From Crotalaria pallida (taxonomy: Eukaryota; Streptophyta; Magnoliopsida; Fabales; Fabaceae), in NCBI GenBank assembly GCA_037953625.1, contig CM075656.1, positions 65,677,001-65,741,000 of the forward strand: 64,000 nucleotides of DNA, read 5' to 3'. Under the pieces are notes generated by a model that did not search any database, was not told where the DNA came from, and saw only the letters and a list, made by a program, of their open reading frames with translations. Positions 22,842 through 34,414 of the stretch are shown here, piece by piece; position 1 is the stretch's first letter; every line of letters starts with the position of its first letter. The translations under genes and the position numbers were made by a program.

Positions 22842-24625
22842 TCAACATATATTATAATAGGTGAAGTGGAGGGGTATTTTTTACTTTCCCTCCATGATAG
22901 TTTTTCCCTCCAAATTTGTTTCTAATCCTAGCCATCCATTGCAAATAAATCACATCCGTTCATAACCCTCCTAAATTTCATTCTAATCCTAGTCATCCAT
23001 TGCAAGTAAATCACATCCGTCCATATATTTTTAATCTTTTCATTTTCCTTTCATTTTATAATTGCTTACAATTGAAACAGTTAGTATTTTTCATTATTTC
23101 CTTTCAATGTGCAATGCAACAAATGCTATTCTGACCGTTTACAATTGATAGTCATGGAAAGCTTGAAAAGTGACAAGGTTACATTAAGCATATGAACAGT
23201 TAGTAATTTTTTTTTTAATTGGTAGAAAGCCTTCCTTTCGATTAGTATTTTTTCCATTTTTTTTGGGTATTTTTAAGTGTTTGAATTTTGCTCAAACATT
23301 TCTTAATACAGAGACTTGAGACTTGATGATGCACAAAAGAAGATCAAAAAATGTGAAGAAGTAAGTGAAATTCTTTTCAATATTGCGTTGATCTTTAACA
23401 CAATATTTCTTCTCAATATTTCTTTTCTTATAATATGTTGATCATGAAAGCTTTCCTTTCAATTTATCATTTAAATTTTTGTTTAAACATATTACCTTGA
23501 TGATTTCAATGAAATTCACTTCTTTGGTGACCAAACTTACAAGGTAGTCCATCAGATTATTATGCAAATTTTTTATTTTATCAAAGCTACTATGTGCACC
23601 ATCGTACATTTCCTGCCCCTCTAGGCCTCTACAATCTGCATATATATATATATATAAATGTTTGGTCATTTTGTTTTCTATTTAAAGCTTATTTGTTACC
23701 GGCCTTTTGTCTTTCAATGAGAATTTTTTTTTTATTTTTGGTATCAAAATGTCATTTGCAAAAAAAAACGTATAAAGAAGGAAACTTTGGTTGTTTGAGC
23801 ATATGAATAGTTAGTATTTTTTTATTTTTTAAATTGGTGGAAAGCCTTCATTTCAACTGAAATTATTTCCTTATGAAGTATATTTTATTTCCTTATTTGT
23901 CATAAACATTAAACATATGAACAGTTAGTATTATTTTTTTTAATTGGTAGCTAGAAAGCTTTTTCATTTTTTTTTTGGTATTTTTAAGTGTTTGAATTTT
24001 GCTCAAACATTTCTCAATACTTGGACTTAAGACTTGAAGGTGCACAAAAGAAGATCAAAGAATGTGAAGAAGTAAGTTAAATTCTTTGCAATATTGCGTT
24101 GATCTTTAACACAATATTTCTTCTCAATATTTATTTTTTTATAATATGTTGATCATGAAAGTCTTCTTTCCAATTTATCATTTAAATTTTTGATTAAACA
24201 TATTACCTTGATGATTTCAATTATTATTTTTTTTTTTTGGGTATCAAAATGCTTCAAGTTGCCTCACAAAAGTTGTCGTAAGTTGTAACATGCAAGCTGT
24301 TGGCATTTTTACCCAATTCTGGATGCTGACACGAATCCTCTTTCTTGCTTTAAATTATTCCTTTAATGCCCAAATAACTGTAAACGTGTGTGTATAATAA
24401 TATTTTTTTTTCAATATTGTGTTGATCTTTAACACAATATTTCTTCTCAATATTTCTTTTTTATAATATGTTGATCATGAAAGCCTTCCTTTCAATTTAT
24501 CATTTCAATTTATTCAATCACATTTAAATAAAATTAATGTTTAATGTCTGGACAAATAGAAATCCCTTAAAAAAAGAAAGATAACAAAATTTAAGACCCG
24601 TGCATCGCACGGGCAATTTTCCTAG
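22842..24625 (+). mobile_element. Non-autonomous Helitron (element 2), complete
   Basis: The left end TCAACATATATTATAATAGG begins with TC after an A, 3 bp downstream of the end of Helitron 1. The right end has the hairpin CCCGTGC-ATC-GCACGGG (24597-24613), 8 nt, then CTAG and T. Length 1,784 bp, no Rep/helicase coding sequence. A block containing TTGATCTTTAACACAATATT and AATATGTTGATCATGAAAG occurs three times (about 23386, 24098, 24421), and AACAGTTAGTA also recurs. The left border is inferred from the TC rule. Confidence 0.75.
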
Positions 24626-24726
24626 TTAATAAAAGGTGACAAGAGAATAAGAGGAACATTTGGACATGTTCTTAGCCGGAAACAAGTAATCCTTATCCTT
24701 CTCACTCAAAAGCTCAACTCAACAAA

Positions 24727-24764
<38 letters not shown>
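24626..24764 (+). promoter_or_regulatory. Promoter/leader of the CP33-like gene left by the Helitron
   Basis: Only 139 bp separate the Helitron end from the first ATG. CCTTATCC at 24691-24698 is an inverted I-box (GGATAAGG), a motif common in light-regulated plant promoters. A run of AGC/CAG triplets lies at about 24729-24758. No clear TATA box, which is common for chloroplast-protein genes; transcription may start inside the Helitron. Confidence 0.45.
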
Positions 24765-24766
<2 letters not shown>

Positions 24767-24827
24767 GGATGCCTCTTCCTCACTCACTATCTCTTACTTC
24801 CAAACCCAACTCACTTCTCAGCTCTAA
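24765..24827 (+). CDS. Upstream ORF (20 codons) overlapping the CP33-like start
   Basis: The first ATG of the leader (CAATGG context) opens a 20-codon frame ending TAA at 24825-24827. It overlaps the ATG at 24769 in another frame but ends 31 bp before the ATG at 24859. If translated it would favour initiation at 24859, the start that fits the family. Confidence 0.4.
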
Positions 24828-27722
24828 AACTCTCAAATTTCTCTTACTCACTCACACAATGGCTGCCACAGCTTCTTCTTCTATTATCTCCACCAGAATC
24901 TCCAACCTCTCCTTCACCAACTCCTCCATTTCACTCACCACCAACTTCCCCTTAAGACCCTTTTCCCACAAACCCCTCAACCTCGTTCTCAGGTCCCAAA
25001 GTTTCAATCTTTACCCTCTCCACCTTCACCCTCTTACTCCTTTAGCTGCTGCTGCTTTTGATGGAGTGGAATTGGCTCAAGAAGATATCATCACTGAAGG
25101 AGGGTCCCAACAAGATGAACCAGAAGTGGAACAAGAAAAAATTGAGAAACAACCAGAAGAACAAAAGGTGTCTGATTCAAATGATGCTGGGAGACTCTAT
25201 GTGGGGAATTTGCCATATTCAATGACTTCTAACCAATTGAATGAGCTTTTTGGAGAAGCTGGCAATGTGAAGTCTGTTGAGGTTTCTTCTTTTTCTTTAA
25301 TTTTACTCTGTGTTTTCTTATACTCCCTCCTTACTTAATATAATCACTTAGTTACGAATTTTTCTTTGGCCCTATTTATAACTTCTTACTCTAACTTTCA
25401 TTGGCAATAATTCATTCTTTTTCACAAACATTCCTATTTACTGCTCCCTTTGAGTTACGGTACAAGGGAAAAAAAAAAACTAAAATTACTTTTAGTAAGG
25501 ATGTATTTAATTTTCTCAAATTTATAAAAAAAAAGGTATTTTAAAAAAGTAGTATTGTGAATAAAACAATAAAAAATTAAATGAGATAATCACTTTTTAT
25601 GGATGTTTTAAAAAAGTAGTATCGAAAATGAAACAAATTTTAAGAAGCATAGTTAACCTTTTCTTATATTTTAAACAAAAAAAGTACTTTTTTTCTTATA
25701 TTGCAAGCTGGAGGGAGTATCAATTTCAATGTCACTAGGAATATTAACTAATTTTCTTAATTTACGTAAACTTCCACTGCAAGGGCTTATACTAAGGAAC
25801 AGGTGTAGTATTTAGCTTTTCGGCTTGTGTTTCTTTTCCAGTGTGATTGATGAAGTATGAGAAAGGTATTTGTACAACATTTTTAGACAAAATTTGATTT
25901 ACTTGAGTATGATTGATTATTAGGTTTTACATGTTTCAAGGTAAAGTAGAGAAATGTATGTAAATGTGAGCTGTTGTCTCGAATGTTATCCAAATATGTT
26001 GTCCAAACAACAGAGCTAATGATGAATTGTAAATGATCAATTAATAGACCCTGAAGGATACAGCGTCTATCATGCTATCCATATCATTGAATGTGTGGTG
26101 TATTGGCACCTGACGCTAATTTCAATTACAACATACACATTCAAAGACATCCGAGACTCGAGAGTAATTTTATCATTTAGGGACTAATATGACCAGCACT
26201 GTAATGTTGTATCTTTTAGAGACTAATTTGATTATATGCTCTGTTGATAAATTTAAAGTTTTTGTGAATTTTATTGCAATCTAATGTTTTTTTGTTTGAT
26301 TGAATTATATAGATTGTGTATGATCGTGTCACGGATAGAAGCAGAGGATTTGCATTTGTTACAATGGGGACTGTTGAGGAGGCTAAAGAAGCAATTCAAA
26401 TGTTTGATGGATCTGTAAGTCTTATACATTAGCCTTTTACATAATTTGATTTATTTATGCTATGTTCTGATTAGAGGTTCCTTTCCATTAAAAAACAGCT
26501 GCTATTCTAGTTCATTAATTTGCTTTGTGCTACTGCCACTTGTCTATAGACAGTGTTAGCCACTCCCAAGTGTATGAAGTCCTTAAGAGGGTGCCTTTTT
26601 CATGTTGCTACTATTTTTACTAACCTACTAATCTCATCTATCTACAAATTAAATATGGTAAAACAAGGGTTTGGTGTCTTTCAGGTGCAAATTTTACCCT
26701 TAATAAAAGGAAGATGTTGGTTGAAAGGATGTTATTGTAAAATTTCCATCAGTTACTTCTATTCTCTAAATGAAAATGAAATGAAAATAGGCTACTACTT
26801 GTTTCAAGATGCGAGCATTATCTATTGTAGATGGTGGTGGTTGACCCAACCAAAATAACTTTGTGCATTATCAAAACTTGGTTGTATCAAACCAATGTCT
26901 CTTGGTCCGAGTGGAAAGAAGCTCGGTTCACCTTAGTCAAGGTCTCAGGTTCGAGTCCCGTGAATGGAAAAAATAGGCGCTAAGAGAGGAGGTTTGTTCC
27001 TTTGAATGGGTCTTCTCAGCTTGACCCGGATTAATTAGGGTTTAAAGTGACTTCTGGACACCAAGGGTACTTGGATATCAAATTAATTACTTACTTGGGA
27101 TCCAATTTTACTTTGCCTTAATCATTATAGATTGTGAGCATTGTGCAAAGTTCAATGCTAATGTCAATGCCTGTGATGAACAGCAAGTTGGTGGTAGAAC
27201 TGTCAAGGTAAACTTCCCAGAAGTGCCCAGAGGAGGTGAAAGGTTAGTGATGGGGCCAAAAGTACGGGACAACTACAGAGCCTTTGTAGACAGCCCTCAC
27301 AAGATCTATGCTGGAAACCTTGGTTGGGCACTGACTTCACAAGGTCTTAGAGATGCTTTTGCTAAGCAGCCAGGCATATTGAGTGCCAAGGTCATCTATG
27401 AGAGGGACTCTGGAAGATCTCGAGGTTTTGGGTTTGTTACTTTTGAAACTGCCGAGAATGCAGATGCGGCTTTACAGGCCATGAACGGCGTGGTAAGAAC
27501 AATTTTGGTAGATTATTTTTGCAACATCGTGTTCATCTTAATATCATAATCTAACAGATTAACCATGCTGTAAATGTAATGTAATGTTTTCAGGAAGTTC
27601 AAGGTCGGCCCTTACGATTGAATTTGGCAGCAGAGAGGGCACCTTCGTCTCCTCCATTAACTGAGGAAAATACAGGAAGTAATGTTGATAGCTCGGAATT
27701 GGTATCTAGTGCCAGCACATGA
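24769..27722 (+). CDS. CP33: Chloroplast RNA-binding protein, CP33-like (33 kDa ribonucleoprotein)
   Basis: Four exons, all phase 0: 24769-25281, 26313-26414, 27184-27492, 27594-27722; 350 aa from 24769 or 320 aa from the in-frame ATG at 24859 (MAATASSS, the more usual family start). Known role: CP29/31/33-type proteins bind chloroplast mRNAs in the stroma and aid their stability and processing. Seen: a Ser-rich N-terminus typical of a plastid transit peptide; an acidic, Glu-rich stretch; RRM1 with RNP2 LYVGNL and RNP1 RGFAFVTM; a linker VNFPEVPRGGER, a signature of the CP33 branch; RRM2 with RNP2 IYAGNL and RNP1 RGFGFVTF; and a Ser-rich tail. Intron 1 splits RRM1 and carries a nested MITE pair; intron 2 carries a SINE. 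The frame is intact. Confidence 0.93.
25323..25805. mobile_element. Family A MITE disrupted by a second MITE (intron 1 of CP33-like gene)
   Basis: The outer element begins CTCCCTCCTTACTTAATATAA. Its body (CATTCTTTTTCACAAACATT ... TCAATTTCAATGTCACTAGG) matches family A, and it is split by an inner element at 25444-25717. The outer right end near 25805 is approximate. Confidence 0.65.
25444..25717. mobile_element. Inner MITE, family C-like, nested
   Basis: Left end CTCCCTTTGAGTTACGG, right end GCTGGAGGGAG followed by TA. Internal GTATTTTAAAAAAGTAGTAT and AATGAAAC words match family C. Confidence 0.7.
26885..27090 (+). mobile_element. tRNA-derived SINE in intron 2 of the CP33-like gene
   Basis: TTGGTCCGAGTGG (A-box-like) and GGTTCGAGTCCC (B box) are spaced as in a tRNA-derived pol III promoter. 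They are followed by GGGTCTTCTCAGCTTGACCC and a tRNA-unrelated body. The boundaries and target duplication are unclear. Confidence 0.65.
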
Positions 27723-28774
27723 GGAATATGGTTGATCAAATTTTTAGCCACAAAATGCACATCATTTAGCTAACTAGGTTCCTCTTGTCATATTTCATGT
27801 CAATTTTGAGTCACACTGGTATACACTAATTAGACCTCCTGGCAGATGAGGGATGTATCCTATATTGAACAAATATTTGAATATATCTATGAGAGATCAA
27901 TGTTAGTTTTGTAATTATGAAAGACAGATTTTCGGGAGTTTGATGTACTGATAATTTATGTTAGTGAGAATTTAAAGCCAAAATGATGTAGAAATTGAAG
28001 CCAAGGGAACATAGTATCTCAACCAAAAGTCCAGTGTTGTGTAATTTCTTGGACAACACAACTTCCATGCAATGCAAGAGTAGCTGAGCAAAAAGCTTTT
28101 GTGAAAGTCTACAAGAGAACCTCGTCTAATGGTAGCAAAATCAGTTAGTCACTTTTACTTCATGAGTATTTCACATATAATTTTCTCATCTCCCAAATTT
28201 TGATAATTTGTCTAACTGGCAACTCTTGGAATGAACTTGGAATAGTCAAGGGCATAAAACTCAAAAAATAAGATGTTGAAATTGGAATCACCACACTCAG
28301 ATTAGTATAAATGATTGTTAACAGCTGGTTGTATATTAATTGAGATAACCTTTTACAAACAAAGCATGATGTGAGGCAGAGGCAGAAAGCTTCATGGGTC
28401 GTATGTTAGGAGTGACAATTGATAAACAAATAATCAAATAAGCAACAATTTTCTAAGGCACTTGGAACTACAGACCAACAATAGCATTCTTTGATTTACT
28501 TCCAGTTATGACATCCTAAACAAAACCATCACTGCATGCTGAAGTTTTGAAATCTTTTGCCTGGTTTTTTACATCACATGTTCGTGAATATAGAATGTAA
28601 CAGTTACTAGCAAGCTTGTCAGACTGCCCTCTGAAAATCGCTATGGGACCAGACCGACAATATCTGCTTCACTTCAAGGACACCATGTAAGCTTTCTCAA
28701 TAAAATGAGGAATTGGATAGCTTAACAGCTTGGAATAAATTCCAAGAAAAGAGCCCAGTTGCAGAAAAGTCTGA
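27723..28774. other. Convergent spacer between CP33-like and TatD genes
   Basis: Contains the 3' UTR regions of the two convergent genes. No further gene or repeat is recognised. Confidence 0.5.
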
Positions 28775-31700
28775 TTATGAAGAATTATCGCCAGCTAGAA
28801 GAGCATCAGCTGCAGAATCCAAGTCATGAGGGAAGAAAACCCTGCAAAGCGAAAATCTATTGGAGCCCCTGAATGCATACTATCTAAGCAATATATTTTA
28901 CAAAAATAATTCAATGGGCGAAACTTTAAGATAGAATACCATGAAGAGACAGCCAATAAGTTATCAGATGATAAGGTATGCAGCATGCCGTTTCATGTCT
29001 TAGTCAAATTTGGCCTATCCGAAATTATGCTTAATTTTTTCTTATAATTTATTTATTTTATTATTTATTTTTATTTCTTTGCACAATGTTTTGGTCAAAA
29101 TTGGCCCACTTCCATCAGTAATGGACAATTTCATAGACAAGTTATGTTACCTGCAAGTGTTGTGGTACAATGTTTTGCTGAGGGTACCTACATCATTGAT
29201 GCCTTTACAGCCAGCAACCACCTCTAGAACTTGCCTGAAAGTTTTCAGTCATTATTTGAATAAAACTGAAGTTAAACTCATTCCAACATAATTCTGGGAT
29301 AGGCTTAACACAAAAAATGATAGCAAAAACTAGATATAGCTACAGTTAATAAACATGGAAGTTGACACAACCCACTGACCCAGCATAAGCAAAAGCACCC
29401 CACTTACCTAACTAAACAAGGTTCATTGCGGCCTTTGACAATGCACTCTTGATCATACTTCTCTTTCTTCTTAGAAGGCCATGTAGATTTAACAAAACCA
29501 ATTCCTGCATGAGTATTCTTGATTTCACAGTATGGTGAGTCGGTTTCAATCATCATTCTCTCAACAGGAATACCCTTCACAACATCAAGGTTCTCAGTTG
29601 TCTTAAGAGAGCACCCATTTATGCCTGTCATAGTGCCAAAGATGTGGACCATTCATGATATTCAGATGGAATTTTAGTATTCAATTATGACAATTCAGAA
29701 TCTGAAGGTAAAAATTTATGCAAGTTGGTTAGCAAGGAAATGGATATTCAAACACACATAATTAGCCTTTATTTATAAAATGGAGCCCTTCATATGCTTA
29801 CCTTCTCTGTCTTCTTTTGGTATCAAAAGATTCAAAACATCAAAACCAGTTATTTATAGAAGGAAATTGCAATTAGCACAACTAAATTTAATTGTGGTAA
29901 TATTTAAGAAAGGCAAATCCTAAAAAGTAAGCATGCCAAGGTGACTTCGAATAGGTGTCAAGTATAATAAAGCTTGAAAATATGGATTTACCTATGTACA
30001 TATTATCAAACGAGAGAAGCTTAATGCAATCATCCTTGCTATCAGTAAATGAATGGGTGACTCCACCAGTGAACCTGCCATATATTTAAAATTGATAAGT
30101 ACATTTCATATCTAGAAGTGATTATGCCACCAAATATGAGCTATAAAACAAATGCACTTTTATGTTAAAACTTAAGTAATGGGCTTTATATCTCACATAA
30201 GAGTGAACAAGATAGAAAGGAGTTCAATTCTTGTATTATATCTAATTTCAAGGACTCAAGTAATTTTTCTAACCCTACAAATGATAGGTTTTAGAGTTTG
30301 AAAGGAACCATCAGTATCTCCCGACACCCCCACTCTATGCACGTTGGTCCAATGGATCTTGAACCCTTTATCTGTTTTTCCCTCAACAGAGAAGTTGAAA
30401 GCAGGAACAACAAAGGCAACGGTGGCAAAAACACTTTACTCTTTAGTATTAAGTTCATTTATTGAAGTAAACAGAGCATAAGCAAAACAAGGACAAATAA
30501 AAGCAACAAGATTTGAATACTAACAATTTCAAAATGGTAAGATCCAGCAATCACACCTGTCCTTATTCTTCTCAACTATTTCACAGAAATCTGAAGCAGC
30601 TGCTCGCATGTGCAAAAACATCGGCAGTTTGGTAATATATGCTAATTCAAATTGCTTCTCGAAATACCTTGCTTTCACAAGAAAACAAAAACAAAAAGGA
30701 CTCATCAATCAATTTGCATGTGAATGAAGACATAATTAGGAGAAAAATAAGTGTTAAAGTGACACATGTCCAGCAATGGTTAGGTTGCAACTGCATACTT
30801 CTTTTGAATCTCTGCTGGGCAAAAATGTAGCCTGTCATAGTCTAATCCACATTCTCCAACTGCAACCACCTAGCATATGAAAAAGAGAAAGAAGAATATA
30901 GGTATATAACTAGTGTCCTAAATGGTTAATTAGGCAATAGTTTGTCCACAACTATATGAGAACGAGATAACAATACATGGTGAGAATGTGTGGGAAGTGA
31001 TATTTATTAGAAATAAGGAGATTCAGAACTGTTCATTTTTGAAATACCGAAGTTGAAACAAAGAGATTGTTAATAGTAGTCACTAGACTACAGGCAAGCC
31101 TTCTAATAGAAAAAAAAAAAAAAAAAAAAAAGGACTACAAGCACACCTTCCCTTTCCGAATTCCCTCCTTAGCTAATGACAAAAGAGCCTGAAAATGCTT
31201 TTCTGGATCTCCACTCTCCTCAAATTCCTGAACCAATAAACAAAGGCATAGTTACGAACACTTCCATCCAAACCACTTCTCTGAAGAAGACCTTCTAAAG
31301 AAGAAGAGCAACCTGGCAACGTGTTGGATGCACGCCGACTGTGCAGAAAAGTCGTCCTATGATCAAACAATAAAATGTCAAATTACTGAAACGCCACATT
31401 CCACGTTTGAAAGTCATCAAGAGAAAGGAACAGTAACAAGACAAACCATCTGTTTCCGCAATTGCAAGCGCTTCCCTTGATTCCTCAAGGGAGCCACCAG
31501 TTACCTGCAACACAAAATGCAAGTCCTAACCATAATCTGTCCACGCAGAGATGATGCAGAACACAATTACATCTGTGGGGTCAAAATGATGCGGACAATT
31601 TTATCCAAACAGAATTGAAATAAATCCCTCATTTGGGCATATTTTTCAATTTATACAGCCTCTGTACAAGGGAATTACCCCTTTGACCATTCTTTAATAC

Positions 31701-32649
31701 CAGAATCCGTGTACATTGCTTTAATTAACAGATTTAATTTTAGCAATAAACTGTAGGTAACATTTTTACATTCCCATCCACTCATGCAGTGTCAAGTCAT
31801 TAAAAATATTTGACTCTCATAATAAGAACCTCAAAAGTCACATGTGAGAATGTCTAATTGATTGACGAAGTAAAGAACTTTACACATGCAATGCATCAAA
31901 TTAAATCTAGAGCATCTCAACCTCTCCCAATTCAAGCATGAAGAATCGTACAGGTGCTTGATGCTTATGCCTGAATTTTATGAGGATGAATCTTCTCACG
32001 TGTTTTTGCTTATCATGTGGTCACATGGACCAAAGAGACAAACACAAACAAAAAAAGAAATTTTGCGAATCTAAGCTGGACTGACTAATAAAAATCTCTG
32101 TCTATTCCTCTTTTCTAAGCAAGAGTGAGAAATTAAACACATATGAGATGATACATGCCCGAGTTTCACTTAATTTTTTTCTCAAATTAGTGATTAAATC
32201 ACAATGAACACTCATAACTAAACTTGACAATTATAATTCATAAGTTTCAATGCATGATTGACAAATACTAAGTAAGTGTGGTAAAGGATATGGAATACGA
32301 TGATTCGGTCGACGCCAGCAGCCCAGGCTCTGCTCAGAACCGTCGCTATATCTGCAGCATGACATTGCTTGCCATGGTACATTCCCTTAAACATGCCATC
32401 TGCATTCAATTAAGAGAAAAAAATGTTAATGTGAAAAAACTATGGAAGTTAGATTAATTGCCCAACAAGTGTTTGATAAAATGCCTGACCGAACCTGTGA
32501 AGTTGACGGCTATATCTGAGACATGGAAACGCAGGAATTGAATCAGTTTCAGTTTGAAGCTAAGTTATAACAGTGACTCTATAATATTAAAGGGTTTGTG
32601 TGATTAGTTAGTTAGTTAATTAGTTACCTATCATTCGAATAGCAGCCAT
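28775..32649 (-). CDS. TATDN1: TatD-family deoxyribonuclease (TATDN1-like)
   Basis: Twelve exons with consistent phase give 319 aa: 32628-32649, 32495-32515, 32299-32399, 31447-31504, 31313-31356, 31147-31227, 30799-30869, 30557-30667, 29992-30074, 29408-29624, 29151-29234, 28775-28841. Known: TatD proteins are metal-dependent TIM-barrel hydrolases with 3'-5' exonuclease or DNase activity. Seen in order: start MAAIRMIDIAVNFTDGMF (first metal site region, as in TATDN1 where DIGxNLTD replaces DxHxH), TGGSLEES, FCTVGVHPTRC, GECGLDYDR (metal-bridging Glu), MFLHMRAA, THSFTDSKDD (His), INGCSLKT, and ETDSPYC (catalytic Asp). The length matches the animal and plant family. All splice sites are GT-AG and there are no stops. 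The upstream neighbour is a foldback element starting about 150 bp away. A broken copy of its 5' half lies at 43.7-45.2 kb. Confidence 0.95.
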
Positions 32650-32797
32650 GCTTGTCTCGTTCTCTGAACAAAATGAACCAAATTCAGAATTTCAGATATG
32701 TGAGATAGGAAAGACACGTTGCTACTTGATTCAGAAGACATTGAACAGAAGGGCAGTTTGGGTCATTCAATTTTTTGTGGGCTGGGCCCATTCTTTT

Positions 32798-33953
32798 TTT
32801 AAAGGGTTTTAATTTATTGACCCCCCACTTAATCAGTTGATCCCTTTTTTTTTTGCCAAAACCCAAAATTGCCCTTTTTTTTTGGGTTTATGACACGCTC
32901 GTTGGGGGCCAGCGAGTAATCAAAAAACAAAAAAAATACACTGCTCGCTGGGGTCAGCGAGTGTGTAAAATTTACACACTCGCTGACCCCTGAGAGAGCT
33001 AGCTAGCTGAGGGGTCAGCGAGCTTTGTAAAATTACAAGCTAGCTGACCCCCGAGAGAGCTAGTGAAAAATCGTTTAAATGAGGTTTGTAATACTGGGGA
33101 AAAAATCTAAATAATTCTGGTTTTATAATTCTGGTTCGTCTTTGTAATAATGTGTAAACCCTTGAATGAGCTACTATGATGTATAAAATCATTGGGCTCG
33201 CTCCAGGGTCAGCGAGTGTGTAAATTTACACAGCTCGCTGACCCACCAGCGAGCAGTATTTTTGTTTTTGTTTTTATGTTGCTCGCTGGCCCCGGCGTGA
33301 GTGAAAAATATGTGTGCTCGCTGGACCCTTAGCGAGCTTTTTTTTTTTTTGCTTTCTTCGAATGCTCGCTTACACCCTCGCGACAATGTAAATATTGTGC
33401 ACCTCGCTGACCCCAACAAGCCAACCATAAACCCAGCAAAAAATTAGAAACACAGGAACAGAAGCCATATTGTGTAATGGGCTATTGTGGATGGAGAAGA
33501 TAAACACAACCAGAATTATAGGCTATTGCAAAAACGAACCAGAATTATAAAATCAGAATTATTTAGATTTTTTCCTCAGTATTACAAACCTCATTTAAAC
33601 GATTTTTCACTAGCTCTCTCGGTCAGCTAGCTTGTAATTTTACAAAGCTCGCTGACCCCTCAGCTAGCTATCTCTCTCAGGGGTTAGCTAGCTTGTAAAA
33701 ATTACAAGCTAGCTGACCCCCGAGAGAGCTAGCAAAAAGTCTTATTTTTAAATTACAAGCTAGCTGACCCCCGAGAGAGCTAGCATATGGAAAAACAAGC
33801 AAATATCACAAAAAACGTGTACTTGCCAGCGAACATCACAAAAATTGCACGCTCGCTTGGGGGCCAGCGAACAGTCAAAAAACAAAAAAATTATACTGCT
33901 CACTGGGGGTCAAGTGATTAAATGGGGGGCCAATAAATTAAAACCCTTTTTAA
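32798..33953. mobile_element. Foldback (long inverted repeat) element, palindrome-rich
   Basis: The outer ends are inverted: AAAGGGTTTTAATTTATTG then ACCCCCCACTTAATCA on the left, and the reverse complement at 33911-33950. Deeper blocks also invert: GTTTAAATGAGGTTTGTAAT at about 33074 against its complement at about 33581. In between are many short palindromes built from GCTCGCTGACCCC, GAGTGTGTAAA and GAGAGAGCTAGC. No coding sequence was recognised. About 1.15 kb; no target duplication was found. Confidence 0.75.
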
Positions 33954-34414
33954 ATACTCGTACGGTCCACTAAGAGTCTAAGACCCATTCTCTTCACTCA
34001 TTGAACACTCTCACCCAGACTCACGACTAGTAACATAAGTTAGTACACAATAACATGCACTGCTACTTTGGAAAAAACAAAAACGTAGTATTCTCCAAGG
34101 GGGAAAAAAAGGTTCTTTTAGGGTACAACAATACGGTTCTTTGATGACTCTTACAACAATATTTTAAGTAAAATGTCATCGGGGTTCTTTAAAAATATGA
34201 TGGTTATTATAGTTATTAAGTTTTCTTTCAAAAAAATGATCGTTGCAAAGTTTATATGGTCAATTCCTCATCCTATAAATTTTGCTCCATATAAAATTTA
34301 CATCGGCCACCTAATAAATTCATAGAATTGTCGCAATATTCTCCCAAAAGTTAAGGTTTTTTCAACTTTCAACTCAGCAAATTGATTATTGTCACAAAAC
34401 TCTTAGCTTTCTAC
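33954..34414 (+). promoter_or_regulatory. Upstream region of the TNL gene
   Basis: AT-rich stretch between the foldback element and the TNL start codon. No defined TATA box or operator can be picked out with confidence. The leader immediately before the ATG contains CAACTTTCAACTCAGC. Confidence 0.35.

Noticed and set aside
26885..27090. tRNA gene in CP33-like intron 2
   Set aside because: A and B boxes are present but the sequence cannot fold as a full tRNA and continues into a SINE body.
32880..33900. CRISPR-like array from repeated GCTCGCTGACCCC words
   Set aside because: Spacing is irregular, repeats occur in both orientations, and the DNA is plant nuclear; it is a palindrome-rich foldback element.
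34382..34414. Possible upstream extension of the TNL protein
   Set aside because: The frame is open but begins without ATG; the first ATG is at 34415.
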